Part shown: positions 5,975 to 14,346 of the stretch, piece after piece
How the letters are laid out: each line of letters begins with the position of its first letter
How positions within the stretch are numbered: position 1 is the stretch's first letter
From: DAOTUL01 sp034437435
GTDB taxonomy: Bacteria > Chloroflexota > Anaerolineae > Aggregatilineales > Phototrophicaceae
Assembly (NCBI GenBank): GCA_964417785.1
Contig: CAYQJO010000054.1
Span: 1 to 20,739 of the forward strand
Length of the DNA stretch: 20,739 nt
Direction: 5' to 3'
The notes under the pieces: generated by a model
The model's input: the letters and a program-made list of their open reading frames with translations, nothing else
Database searches by the model: none
What the model was told of the DNA's origin: nothing
Program-made: the position numbers and the translations under genes

Positions 5975-8401
5975 ATGGCAGAAAAATCCCTGTGGCGGCG
6001 CTTCAGCCAATCGTGGAACAGCTTCTTCGCGCCCGATGACCTCTCCGGTTACATCATCATCACCGCCATGCTGTTGATCCCGCCGCTGGCTCTGCGAACC
6101 GCCGGTTGGCTGGTCGAAATGCAGGTCGTCGCCCCACTGATCCTGTTGAGTACCCTGTTCGGATTGATCCTGGCCCGCAGCCAGTTCACCGAATTGATGG
6201 CGCTGCTCATCAGCATGATCTATGGTGTCAGCTTTGTACTGCTGGCCGCTGGAATCGCGCTGGAAGATGGCAGCGTATACGCGGTTTTCATTCGTATCAC
6301 CAATTGGCTGGCGGACCTCACCAGCGGCGGCATCAACCAGGACGATCTGGTACTCACCATACTGGTTGCGTCGCTGTTCTGGATGATGGCCTACAACGCA
6401 GCATGGCATGTGTTCCATAGCGACCATATCTGGCGTGTGATCGTGCCACCCGCCCTGATTCTGATGGCCGTCATCGTGTTTTACGATGGTCCGTCCAACA
6501 TCGACCTCTATATGGTCGTGTATGTTTTTCTGGCGCTGCTGCTGGTCGTCCGTGCCAGCCTCATCAGCCACGAAGCCGAATGGTTCTATCACGGCATCAA
6601 CCATCCGCAAAAGCTCAGACGACAATTCGTGCGCGTGGGAGCCATGCTCTCGCTGCTGCCGCTGGCGGTCGGCGCATCCATCCCAACCGATGACATTCAG
6701 CAGCGGTTGAACACCTTCCAGACCTTTCTCCAATCCGACCCGATGACCGAACTGAGCGAGTTCTGGAACCGCATGTTCTCGCCCATCGAGGCGCAGGGTC
6801 CGACCACATCCGATTATTACGGCGGCAACTCGCTTGACCTGGGCGGCGCGATCCGCCTGGGCGATCAGGACGTATTCTATGTCGAAGCGCCACCAGCTCC
6901 ACAAGGCCGCTACTACTGGCGCTCACGAATTTTCGACACCTATGAAGCCGGTCGCTGGACCCCGGCGGTGGACATCCGCCTGACCGACGCCAGCGCACCG
7001 TTGAACGTCACGCTGGAAAACACAGCCGCTCGCCAGCCAGTCGAGCAGCAGTTTACCGTCGCACTCAACGCCACCCGCATCCTCTACACCGCACCACAGC
7101 CCTTCCAGATCAATCTGGCGACCCGATCTGACCTGTTCTATACGGCCCCGGAAGGCGATCCCACCCGCACCATGAACATCTCCGTCATCCGACCGATGGA
7201 GATCATACGCGAAGGCGGCAGCTACACGGCCACCAGTCTGGTCAGCACAGCATCGGCCAGCCAGTTACGGTTAGCCGGTGTCAACTATCCCGATTGGGTG
7301 CGTCAGCGTTATCTCTACCTCTCACCGTCGGTCAGTCAACGGACAATCGGTCTGGCCCAGCAGATCGTCGCTGACGCCAACAATCCCTACGACACAGCCA
7401 AAGCCATTGAGCGCTGGCTGCGGGCCAACATCGCCTACAACGAATCGATCCCGGCACCACCGCCAGGGCAGGACCCGGTCGATTGGCTGCTGTTCGATCA
7501 ACGCGAGGGCTACTGCAACTACTACGCATCGGCCATGATCGTCATGCTGCGCAGTCAGGGCATCCCGGCACGGCTGGCGGCGGGTTTCAGCCAGGGCCGT
7601 TTCGATGGCAGCCGCTTTGTAGTCACCGAACGCGATGCTCACACCTGGGTCGAGGCTTACTTCCCCGGTTTTGGCTGGATCGAGTTCGAGCCGACCGCTG
7701 CCCAACAGCCGTTAGATCGTGAGGGCGACGACGAGGCCAATCAAGAGTTCATCCAACCCCCGGCACCCACCCAGACCCCACTGCCGACCAACACACCCTT
7801 GCCGACAAATACGCCGCAGCCGACCAACACACCCCCGGCCCCGGACGAGGGCGGCGATCCCCTACCACAGCCGACCGTCACACCATCCGTGACGCCGACT
7901 CCCTCGCCGACTCCGACGGCAACGCCGGTCGTTGTGCCGACCATCCCACCACCAATCACACCAGAACCGGGCAGTCCGCTGGATGTAATTCTGCCGGCGT
8001 TGGGCTTGCTGCTGCTGGGACTGTTTGTCCTGCTGCTGCTAATCGCCCTGTTTACCTTCATCTGGTGGTGGTGGGAATGGCGCGGCCTGAACGGCCTGAG
8101 TCCGGTGGCACGCGCTTACGCACGGTTGGAACGCTATTTAGGGTTGGTCAAGATTCGTCTGAATCCGCAGGACACGCCCGATGAGCGCCGCCATGTGATC
8201 GTCCAGCAATTACCACAGGCGCGGCGTCCGGTGACAGCTATCACCCGATTGTACATCAACGAACGTTACGGCCCCGGACCGCAGCACCCGGCTCAGGCCC
8301 ATCACGACACCGAGCAGGCCGAGGAAGCCTGGTTAGATGCACGCGGTCAGATTCTAAGCCGCTGGCTGCGCCGGTTCATTCCATGGGCGAAGAAGGAATA
8401 G
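5975..8401 (+). CDS. Membrane-bound transglutaminase-like protein with DUF4129-type C-terminus
   Basis: An 808-residue membrane protein of the TgpA-like family. About seven transmembrane helices (about 28-240) precede an extracytoplasmic part. The transglutaminase core has Cys514 (EGYCNYYASA) and His556 (RDAHTWVEAY). The third triad position is Glu572 (WIEFEPTA) where many relatives have Asp. A Pro/Thr linker follows (about 594-665), with three in-frame 18-bp repeats coding L/Q-P-T-N-T-P at 603-620, then a membrane helix (about 670-700) and a cytosolic tail similar to DUF4129 (RAYARLERYL, then TAITRLYINERYG). The start is supported by GAGGAG at 5961-5966 with 8-nt spacing. The family is thought to act on cell-surface proteins or peptides, but the exact reaction is unsettled. 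In many genomes it accompanies a MoxR ATPase and a DUF58 protein, and neither is present here. Confidence 0.9.
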   Translation: MAEKSLWRRFSQSWNSFFAPDDLSGYIIITAMLLIPPLALRTAGWLVEMQVVAPLILLSTLFGLILARSQFTELMALLISMIYGVSFVLLAAGIALEDGSVYAVFIRITNWLADLTSGGINQDDLVLTILVASLFWMMAYNAAWHVFHSDHIWRVIVPPALILMAVIVFYDGPSNIDLYMVVYVFLALLLVVRASLISHEAEWFYHGINHPQKLRRQFVRVGAMLSLLPLAVGASIPTDDIQQRLNTFQTFLQSDPMTELSEFWNRMFSPIEAQGPTTSDYYGGNSLDLGGAIRLGDQDVFYVEAPPAPQGRYYWRSRIFDTYEAGRWTPAVDIRLTDASAPLNVTLENTAARQPVEQQFTVALNATRILYTAPQPFQINLATRSDLFYTAPEGDPTRTMNISVIRPMEIIREGGSYTATSLVSTASASQLRLAGVNYPDWVRQRYLYLSPSVSQRTIGLAQQIVADANNPYDTAKAIERWLRANIAYNESIPAPPPGQDPVDWLLFDQREGYCNYYASAMIVMLRSQGIPARLAAGFSQGRFDGSRFVVTERDAHTWVEAYFPGFGWIEFEPTAAQQPLDREGDDEANQEFIQPPAPTQTPLPTNTPLPTNTPQPTNTPPAPDEGGDPLPQPTVTPSVTPTPSPTPTATPVVVPTIPPPITPEPGSPLDVILPALGLLLLGLFVLLLLIALFTFIWWWWEWRGLNGLSPVARAYARLERYLGLVKIRLNPQDTPDERRHVIVQQLPQARRPVTAITRLYINERYGPGPQHPAQAHHDTEQAEEAWLDARGQILSRWLRRFIPWAKKE
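7781..7834 (+). repeat. Three in-frame 18-bp repeats coding PTNTP linker
   Basis: Units at 7781-7798, 7799-7816 and 7817-7834 encode L/Q-P-T-N-T-P. Units 1 and 3 differ at only two bases, while unit 2 differs mainly at third codon positions. They form part of the longer Pro/Thr-rich spacer between the catalytic domain and the last membrane helix. Such linkers are typical of surface proteins in Chloroflexota. Confidence 0.8.
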
Positions 8402-8415
8402 AGGTAAAAACAACA

Positions 8416-8474
8416 CCCCTCTCCATGATATGGAAAGGGGCCGGGGGTGAGGTAAAGTGCGCCCCTTCACCCCC
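8416..8474. terminator. Paired hairpins between convergent transglutaminase and RNase J genes
   Basis: CCCCTCTCCA (8416-8425) pairs with TGGAAAGGGG (8431-8440) with one mismatch and a 5-nt loop. GGGGGTGA (8443-8450) pairs with TCACCCCC (8467-8474). They fill most of the 96-bp gap between two convergent stops, so a bidirectional terminator role is likely. There is no T-run. The GGGGCCGGGGGTGAGG stretch resembles intergenic repeats I associate with Chloroflexota, which is recollection rather than a search. Confidence 0.5.
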
Positions 8475-8497
8475 GACTTGGAGGGGACGCTGGCAGA

Positions 8498-10153
8498 TTA
8501 ATGCTCGTTGACGATGCTGAACACCATCGGGCGGCGTTTGGTCTCGTTATACAGCACCCGGCTGACGCTCTCCTGCATCTTCTCGCGCAGTCGCCCGTTG
8601 ATTTTCACGTTGTCGCTGACGACATCCTCAATGGTGTGGCGTACCATATCCAGCAGTTCATCGGAGTCGCGCAGGAAGATGAATCCCCGCGAGATAATCT
8701 CCGGCTGGCCGAGTAGTTTATGGCTCTTCTTGTCGATGTTGACCGCCACCAGCAGAAAACCATCCTGCGACAGGATTTCCCGGTCGCGCATAACCACACG
8801 CCCGATATCACCCACACCACTGCCATCCACGAAGACATAACCACCCGGCACCCGCTCACCCAGTTTGGCATAGCGGCGGTCGATCTCCAATACGGTGCCA
8901 TTCTCCGCAATGAACACATTCTCACGCGGGATACCGTTCTCAATCGCCAGGTCCGCGTGCAGATGCAGATGGCGTAGCTCACCATGCACCGGCATGAAAT
9001 ACTTGGGCCGCACCAGGTTCATCATCATACGCATCTCTTCACGCCGACCATGACCGGAGACATGTACGGCTTCCATCGGATCATAGATGACTTTGGCACC
9101 CCTTTGCAGCAGCTTGTTGATGTTGCGGCTCACCATCTCCTCGTTGCCCGGAATCGGATGGGACGAGAGAATGAACGTATCGCCTTTTTCAACATCAAGC
9201 TGCCGGTGCCGCCCCACTGACATCCGTGCCAGCACCGATGACGGTTCACCCTGCGAGCCTGTCACCATGATGACCAGCTTATGCGGCTGGATCGAACCGG
9301 CTTTGCTCAAATCAATGAACATATCCGGTGGCACATCCAGCACCCCCAGTTCGCGGGCCATCTCCACATTGCGCACCATACTGTATCCAGCGATGGCGAT
9401 CTTGCGATTGCAGCGCCGGGCCGCATTAGCGACCTGCTGCACCCGCGAGATCAGCGACGCAAATGTCGCTACCAGAATGCGGCCTTTAGCGTTGGCGAAA
9501 ATCCGGTCAAACGCGCTGTCAATCACGGTTTCTGATGGCGTCCAGCCCAGTTTGTCCGCGTTGGTGCTGTCGGCCAGCAGCAGCAGCACACCCTTCTCAG
9601 CGAAGCGGGCCAGTTTGGCGTAATCCGGCTTGATGCCTTCCGTCGGTGTGTTATCAAACTTGTAGTCGCCCGTATGGACGATTACACCCAGCGGCGTGTG
9701 AATACCAAAGCCGCTGCAATGTGGGATGCTGTGGGTGACGTGGAACGACTCGAATCCGAACGGACCGACCTTGAACAAGTCGCCGGCATCGAAGACGTTA
9801 AGCACCGTCTCCTTCATCAGTTGTGCATCACGCAGTTTGATTTCGATCAACCCCGCCGTCAGCGGAGTCGCAAACAGCGGCACATTGGGGAAGGCCTCAA
9901 CTACGTGCGCCACTGCCCCGATATGATCTTCGTGGCCGTGTGTGAACACAATCCCGTGTATCGTCAGATCGTCACGATCCACGAGGTATCGAAAGTCCGG
10001 GATGATGTAATCCACCCCATGCATGTCGTTGGCCGGAAACATAATCCCGGTGTCGATTATAACGGCATCGTTTCCCAATTCGATCACGGTCATGTTCTTA
10101 CCGATTTCACCGCAACCGCCCAGGGGTATAATGCGCAGTTTTGCTCTTGCCAT
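8498..10153 (-). CDS. rnj: Ribonuclease J
   Basis: A 551-residue metallo-beta-lactamase/beta-CASP ribonuclease, close to the usual 555 residues of RNase J, with 5'-to-3' exonuclease and endonuclease activity in mRNA decay and RNA maturation. The N-terminal LRIIPLGGCGEIGKNM is characteristic. The zinc site is THGHEDHIGA (His72, His74, Asp76, His77), with further ligands expected in HSIPHCSG and HTGDYKFD. The beta-CASP and C-terminal parts include SSHPIPGNEE, HVSGHGRREEM and KYFMPVHGELRH, and a short C-terminal domain completes it. The ATG has AGGTGA at 10161-10166 with 7-nt spacing. It appears to be transcribed from its own promoter (10326-10354) with a long leader of about 165 nt, although read-through from the upstream ligase-like gene is possible. 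Confidence 0.97.
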   Translation of the reverse strand: MARAKLRIIPLGGCGEIGKNMTVIELGNDAVIIDTGIMFPANDMHGVDYIIPDFRYLVDRDDLTIHGIVFTHGHEDHIGAVAHVVEAFPNVPLFATPLTAGLIEIKLRDAQLMKETVLNVFDAGDLFKVGPFGFESFHVTHSIPHCSGFGIHTPLGVIVHTGDYKFDNTPTEGIKPDYAKLARFAEKGVLLLLADSTNADKLGWTPSETVIDSAFDRIFANAKGRILVATFASLISRVQQVANAARRCNRKIAIAGYSMVRNVEMARELGVLDVPPDMFIDLSKAGSIQPHKLVIMVTGSQGEPSSVLARMSVGRHRQLDVEKGDTFILSSHPIPGNEEMVSRNINKLLQRGAKVIYDPMEAVHVSGHGRREEMRMMMNLVRPKYFMPVHGELRHLHLHADLAIENGIPRENVFIAENGTVLEIDRRYAKLGERVPGGYVFVDGSGVGDIGRVVMRDREILSQDGFLLVAVNIDKKSHKLLGQPEIISRGFIFLRDSDELLDMVRHTIEDVVSDNVKINGRLREKMQESVSRVLYNETKRRPMVFSIVNEH

Positions 10154-10174
10154 AACAAACTCACCTGCCGCATC

Positions 10175-10301
10175 ACAATTGCGCCAGGCTCAAATCCTTT
10201 CACTCAATTGTCACAGTTTCGATTGCAAATAGTCTATTTCGATGAATTGCCTCGCAATGTATTCTGTCCGAACAAGATTAAACGCTCCTTGCCTTGAGCG
10301 T
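10175..10301 (-). promoter_or_regulatory. Structured 5' leader of RNase J mRNA
   Basis: Between the predicted transcription start near 10318 and the ATG at 10153 are two inverted repeats. ACGCTC/GAGCGT at 10282-10301 has an 8-nt loop. ACAATTG/CAATTGT (10175-10181 with 10205-10211) has a 23-nt loop and ends 8 nt before the ribosome binding site. Autoregulation through the leader is known for some RNases, but for this one it is inference. Confidence 0.35.
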
Positions 10302-10325
10302 GAATAGCCTCTGCTTACAAATTAC

Positions 10326-10354
10326 ATTATATAACGCAAACAGCCAGTTGATAA
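10326..10354 (-). promoter_or_regulatory. Sigma70-type promoter of RNase J
   Basis: On the minus strand TTATCA (10354-10349) is followed after 17 nt by a perfect TATAAT (10331-10326). It lies just after the stop of the upstream 601-residue gene and implies independent transcription of RNase J. Confidence 0.65.
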
Positions 10355-10358
10355 GGGG

Positions 10359-12164
10359 CTAATTCTGTACATAGCGGGCATGGATCGCGTCATGTACACG
10401 GTTGACCACCCGCAGCACCGCCTCCGGATTGTAATCACCCGGCGTGCCGCCTTCTTCGACGAAAGCGTCGCGCAATATTTGCCCCCAGTTGCCGGTACTG
10501 CGCAGTTTGTAATCGTAGACATACTGCTCGATGGTCTGCGCCCGTGTACCGCTGGGTGGGTCGAGCATCCGCTGCAAGCTGGTGTACACATCGTCAATAT
10601 CACGCGGCGAGATGCGGGCGTTGTCCGTCAGGTGCTGGTGCATATACAGCCGTTTCTTCTCGTAGAAATCAGCCAGTGTCAGTTCATCCCCAATCGCCGT
10701 TTTGAGAACCAGATCAGACCCCTCGCGGTCAGACCGGTGGTGCATCTCATCAAAAACATCATGTGACAGCGGTCCAATGAGCGACCACAATATACGGTCA
10801 TTATACATCGGTTCCAGGTCCACCCCATACTTGCGATAATAATCCTCGATCAGCGCGTGGGTGAACTCGAAATCAGCCAGAATCGCCGCCTGACGTGATG
10901 CGCTGACGTTGACTGGCATCCCCGTGCTTTCTATAGTACAGATTCGCTTCAGGCTGCGCAAATCCGGGCGTAAACGGCCCAACAAACTGTGCATGGCCGA
11001 GATTGGCGTCCCCAGGCTGTCATCGTAAAGCAAAGCGCGGGCCACCGCGTTCGCCCGTTCAATCTTGAGTAAATCGGCATATCGGTCCAGATCACCTGTA
11101 ATCAGGTGCGGACTCAACGGGATGTCAATATTGCGCCCGGTCACGGTCACACCGCGCAGATATTCGCGGGTACACACCAGTTCGGCATCGCAGGTCCCGT
11201 TCACAAAGGGACCGCCCTTCAAGACCGCCGCGTTGGCAACGGCGGACGCGCTGCGCAGCATCGTGTAGAAAGCCAGCAAGCCCAGCCCCTCCGAGCGCCC
11301 CGCCAGGTCCATGTGAATGTGACATCCCTGGAGCCGGAAGGTCTCGACACAGTTGGCTGCCGGGTCCATATGATAGCGCTGCTTGATCTGCGTCAGGTTC
11401 TCACCATACTGGGGAAACTCAGCGTTGACTTCGACCATCAGATCCACCGCTGTACGTACTTTGGGGTTTTCCGTCAGGCGAAAATCGCTCTCGGTCGGAT
11501 AAGCTGAGAATATGGCCGTAATCAGGCCGGTGGACTGGCTGGTGGCGGCCAGCGCCGCCATGATGCCATCCAGCGCCGCCCGCGTCCGGTGATAGCCGAC
11601 ACCGGGGGCCACATGTGCTTCAATCTGGTACTGGCAAGCCTCCCGGTCCACTTCCGGCGTGATCCCCAGGCGTTGGGCATGGGCTTCATAGGTCTGGATA
11701 TACGCCTGCATTTCGTCTTCTTTGGGCGGCGAACCATCACGGTGCAGCAACCCCAATTCCAGTTCCGCACCCAGGGCGCGTATGCGGGTATCTGAGTCAT
11801 CGGTCTCATGAAAATTGGTGTGGTTCACCGAGGGATTCAAATTATAGGGGACAATACTCTGCGCCAGCGTCTTACCGCTGCGATAGCGGTCGCTCACCAC
11901 ACTGCCGAGGACGAGTTGGCGTCCATTGGCCTCAGCGACAAAGACATTGCCACAGCCCGGATCATCTATGCCGTAATGTGCAGTCACCGGCAGGCCGACC
12001 ACTTCAGATAATCGATCCAGTGGGAGCGAGTCATCGGTGGTTTCTGCGGCGATGGTCTCCAGTTCTGAGTTGAAGAGCCGCTTTTTCTCTTCGACTTCAT
12101 GCCATGCAATCGCGTCGCTAAACGCCAGAAGGTCCTCGTTAGACGGTAGTGGTGTGTCCATCAT
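10359..12164 (-). CDS. Divergent glutamate-cysteine ligase/carboxylate-amine ligase-like protein (601 aa)
   Basis: A soluble 601-residue protein without signal or membrane segments. I do not recognise the exact family, but the order of motifs fits the GCS2/carboxylate-amine ligase branch of the glutamine synthetase fold. These are an ExE strand in GAELELGL (Glu134, Glu136), then YQIEAHVAPG (Gln180, Glu182, His184), then GCHIHMD (His282, His284), then GGPFVNG (317-323). In that superfamily such residues bind metal-ATP and the carboxylate substrate. The common family members have about 370 residues. Here an N-terminal extension of about 125 residues and a C-terminal part of about 200 residues are extra. 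The start is ATG at 12164 or the adjacent ATG at 12161, with an AGGGA a few bases upstream. It is divergent from icd across 111 bp. A role in making a thiol, peptide or amide is a guess. Confidence 0.55.
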   Translation of the reverse strand: MMDTPLPSNEDLLAFSDAIAWHEVEEKKRLFNSELETIAAETTDDSLPLDRLSEVVGLPVTAHYGIDDPGCGNVFVAEANGRQLVLGSVVSDRYRSGKTLAQSIVPYNLNPSVNHTNFHETDDSDTRIRALGAELELGLLHRDGSPPKEDEMQAYIQTYEAHAQRLGITPEVDREACQYQIEAHVAPGVGYHRTRAALDGIMAALAATSQSTGLITAIFSAYPTESDFRLTENPKVRTAVDLMVEVNAEFPQYGENLTQIKQRYHMDPAANCVETFRLQGCHIHMDLAGRSEGLGLLAFYTMLRSASAVANAAVLKGGPFVNGTCDAELVCTREYLRGVTVTGRNIDIPLSPHLITGDLDRYADLLKIERANAVARALLYDDSLGTPISAMHSLLGRLRPDLRSLKRICTIESTGMPVNVSASRQAAILADFEFTHALIEDYYRKYGVDLEPMYNDRILWSLIGPLSHDVFDEMHHRSDREGSDLVLKTAIGDELTLADFYEKKRLYMHQHLTDNARISPRDIDDVYTSLQRMLDPPSGTRAQTIEQYVYDYKLRSTGNWGQILRDAFVEEGGTPGDYNPEAVLRVVNRVHDAIHARYVQN

Positions 12165-12232
12165 GCATCCCTATCAGAAATCGCAGCGTCAAAAGATTAA
12201 CATATCGCACGTCATTCTGCACAGGATTGATG

Positions 12233-12241
12233 TGCTATAAT
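12233..12241 (+). promoter_or_regulatory. Extended -10 promoter of icd
   Basis: TGCTATAAT (12233-12241) is a perfect extended -10 element. The hexamer 17 nt upstream (CATTCT, 12213-12218) matches the -35 consensus poorly. Transcription would start near 12248, 28 nt before the icd ATG. Confidence 0.7.
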
Positions 12242-12275
12242 TCCCACGTAATGTAAACACGAACGAGGAGTCATC

Positions 12276-13526
12276 ATGGCATACGCCAAAATTACCATAC
12301 CTGAGCAGGGTCAAAAGATTACAGCAACCAACGGCCAACTAAACATACCGGATAATCCTTATATCGCGTTCATTGAGGGCGACGGTATCGGCTATGATAT
12401 CATGACCGCCAGCAAGCGCATCTGGGATGCGGCGGTCGAAAAAGCCTACAACGGCAAACGTAAAATCTCCTGGATCGAGATTTACGCTGGCGAAAAGGCC
12501 GCTGGCATCTATGACGGCGACTATATGCCGGAAGAGACCTTTGACGCGCTGCGCGAGTTCCTCATCGGCATCAAGGGGCCGCTGACCACGCCTGTCGGTG
12601 GCGGCTTCCGCAGCCTCAACGTCACACTGCGTCAGGTGCTTGACCTGTATTCGTGTGTCCGTCCGGTGCGCTGGTATCGCGGCGTTCCCAGCCCGATCAA
12701 GCGTCCGCAAGATGTGGATGCGGTTATTTTCCGCGAAAACACCGAAGACACCTACGCCGGGATCGAGTTCCAGGCAGGAACACCCGAAAACGAGAAGCTG
12801 GCGAAATTCTTGCGCGAAGAACTGGACGCGACCAACTTCTTCGAGGGGGCCGGTCTCGGCATCAAACCGGTCAGTGAATTCGGCAGCAAGCGGCTGGTGC
12901 GGGCCGCCATCCAGTATGCGATTGAGCGCAAGCGCAAGAGTGTCACCCTGGTTCACAAAGGCAATATCCAGAAGTTCACCGAGGGCGCTTTCCGCAACTG
13001 GGGCTACGAAGTGGCCGCCGAGGAATTCCCCGAAGAGACCATCAGTTGGGACGAAGTCGCCGAAAAGCACAACGGCCAGGTACCGGAAGGCAAAATCCTG
13101 ATGCAGGACGTGATCGCCGACATCGCCTTCCAGAAGATGCTGCTGCGCCCGACCGAACATGACGTGCTGGCGACCACCAACCTCAACGGCGACTACCTCA
13201 GCGACGCACTGGCCGCCGAAGTCGGTGGTGTGGGCATCGCCCCCGGTGCCAACATCGGCGACGAAATCGCACTGTTCGAGGCCACACATGGTACCGCCCC
13301 CAAATACACCAACCTGGACCGCGTGAATCCCGGTTCGCTGCTTTTCAGCGGCGTGATGATGCTGGAACACATGGGCTGGTTCGAGGCCGCCGAACTCATC
13401 ACCACCGGTTACGAGAAAACACTGGACCAGAAGTACGTCACCTACGACTTCGCCCGCCAGATGGAAGGCGCAACCGAGGTCAAGACCAGCGAATTCGCCA
13501 CCCGTATCATCGAGAATATGGAATAG
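12276..13526 (+). CDS. icd: Isocitrate dehydrogenase, NADP-dependent
   Basis: A TCA-cycle enzyme oxidising isocitrate to 2-oxoglutarate and CO2 in the cytosol, usually a homodimer. At 416 residues it matches the E. coli enzyme in length. The substrate loop FRSLNVTLRQ carries Ser113, Asn115 and Arg119 at the same numbers as in E. coli, where Ser113 is the phosphorylation site. FRENTEDTYAG, TTNLNGDYLSD and ATHGTAPKY are conserved. Residues setting NADP preference are kept: Lys343, Tyr344 and Val350, with Tyr390 and Arg394 in VTYDFAR, so NADP rather than NAD use is expected. No AceK homologue is visible in this window. The ATG follows GAGGAG (12265-12270) with 5-nt spacing, behind an extended -10 promoter. 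Confidence 0.97.
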   Translation: MAYAKITIPEQGQKITATNGQLNIPDNPYIAFIEGDGIGYDIMTASKRIWDAAVEKAYNGKRKISWIEIYAGEKAAGIYDGDYMPEETFDALREFLIGIKGPLTTPVGGGFRSLNVTLRQVLDLYSCVRPVRWYRGVPSPIKRPQDVDAVIFRENTEDTYAGIEFQAGTPENEKLAKFLREELDATNFFEGAGLGIKPVSEFGSKRLVRAAIQYAIERKRKSVTLVHKGNIQKFTEGAFRNWGYEVAAEEFPEETISWDEVAEKHNGQVPEGKILMQDVIADIAFQKMLLRPTEHDVLATTNLNGDYLSDALAAEVGGVGIAPGANIGDEIALFEATHGTAPKYTNLDRVNPGSLLFSGVMMLEHMGWFEAAELITTGYEKTLDQKYVTYDFARQMEGATEVKTSEFATRIIENME

Positions 13527-13534
13527 CGACCGTG

Positions 13535-13561
13535 CAGGAGGGCAGCGACGCTGCCCTCCTG
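13535..13561. terminator. Perfect 12-bp hairpin after icd
   Basis: CAGGAGGGCAGC (13535-13546) pairs perfectly with GCTGCCCTCCTG (13550-13561) across a GAC loop, 8 nt after the icd stop. It probably ends the icd transcript, although no T-run follows. It may also be a dispersed intergenic repeat. Confidence 0.55.
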
Positions 13562-13566
13562 CCATA

Positions 13567-13677
13567 GACAAGCCCCGAATCAGCGGCGAAATCATTGATA
13601 CGCACATCAGCTACCATGACTTTATAGTCGGCTATGACGGCATGCGCGTTGAATGGGTGGACGACACGATGATTTAG
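13567..13677 (+). pseudogene. Orphan coding-like fragment, possibly DUF433-related
   Basis: An open frame of 37 codons without a usable start reads DKPRISGEIIDTHISYHDF, then IVGYDGMRVEWVDDTMI and a TAG. The KPRISG...ISYHDFIVGYDGM pattern resembles the first half of DUF433 proteins (often antitoxin-like), which typically have KPRIAG followed by I.V.DI. The frame has no start codon or ribosome binding site, and the rest of a domain is missing. It could be a decayed gene or chance. The surrounding 200 bases between icd and the methyltransferase hold nothing else that I can name. Confidence 0.3.
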
Positions 13678-13752
13678 GTCGCACGGTATTTATCGCAGCC
13701 GCGTACTGCCCGGTCTAAGGGAAATTGTTCAGATGGTCGATAGGATGCTGGC

Positions 13753-14346
13753 ATGAGCCGCTACCAACGCTTTAAATCGTGCTACGCCGGTGGTAACCCA
13801 CCCTGGAATACAGGCATTGTTCCGCCCGAAGTGGTCGAATTTGCCCGGCAAAACCCGTCAGGAAGTGCCATCGACTCCGGCTGCGGTACCGGCACCAGTT
13901 CGATTTATCTGGCACAACAGGGCTGGCAGGTGACCGGCGTTGACTTCATCGAAGCTGCGGTCATGACCGCTCATCAGAACGCCCAGACCGCCGGGCTGAA
14001 CACAGGGCAGGTAGCGTTCATTCAAGGAGACGTCACGGCGCAGGCATTCCTACCCGACCATGATCCGGTCACACTCTGGCTGGATATTGGCTGTTTTCAT
14101 GGATTTGACGCTGAGGAACGCGCCCGCTATGCGAGTCATGTCAGCCGATTACTCACACCGAGCGGCACATTGCTGATGTATGCACACGGAAGAGTTGAGC
14201 GCGATGGTCGCCCGCACGGCATCGAGGAGCGAGACGTGCTGGCGACCTTCACCGATTTTCTACAACTTCAAGATACTGCCTGGAACACCGAGGCATCCGA
14301 TACGACAATTCCGGCAGCGTGGTATACTTTCACCCGATCACTTTAG
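13753..14346 (+). CDS. Class I SAM-dependent methyltransferase
   Basis: A 197-residue soluble methyltransferase. The SAM-binding motif I is AIDSGCGTGTSS (39-50), with Asp41 and a Ser where many relatives have Leu. VTGVDFIEAAV supplies the acidic residue at the end of the second strand. The N-terminal GGNPPWNTGIVPPEV is typical of small methyltransferases of the Methyltransf_25/TehB-like group. The PSGTLLMYAHG segment follows the core fold. The substrate cannot be deduced. The ATG has AGGA at 13742-13745 with 7-nt spacing. Its last 17 bases overlap the convergent receiver gene tail to tail. Confidence 0.88.
   Translation: MSRYQRFKSCYAGGNPPWNTGIVPPEVVEFARQNPSGSAIDSGCGTGTSSIYLAQQGWQVTGVDFIEAAVMTAHQNAQTAGLNTGQVAFIQGDVTAQAFLPDHDPVTLWLDIGCFHGFDAEERARYASHVSRLLTPSGTLLMYAHGRVERDGRPHGIEERDVLATFTDFLQLQDTAWNTEASDTTIPAAWYTFTRSL

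Noticed and set aside
5906..6904. Minus-strand frame of 332 codons opposite the transglutaminase
   Set aside because: It is rich in Gln, His and Asp as expected for antisense of a hydrophobic protein, lacks motifs, and has no start signal.
7757..7970. CRISPR-like or tandem DNA repeat array
   Set aside because: The short repeats are in-frame Pro/Thr linker codons of a membrane protein, with no spacers and no cas genes nearby.
12339..13607. Minus-strand frame of 422 codons opposite icd
   Set aside because: It is as long as the real gene, but the plus strand encodes an unmistakable isocitrate dehydrogenase and the minus frame shows no family likeness.
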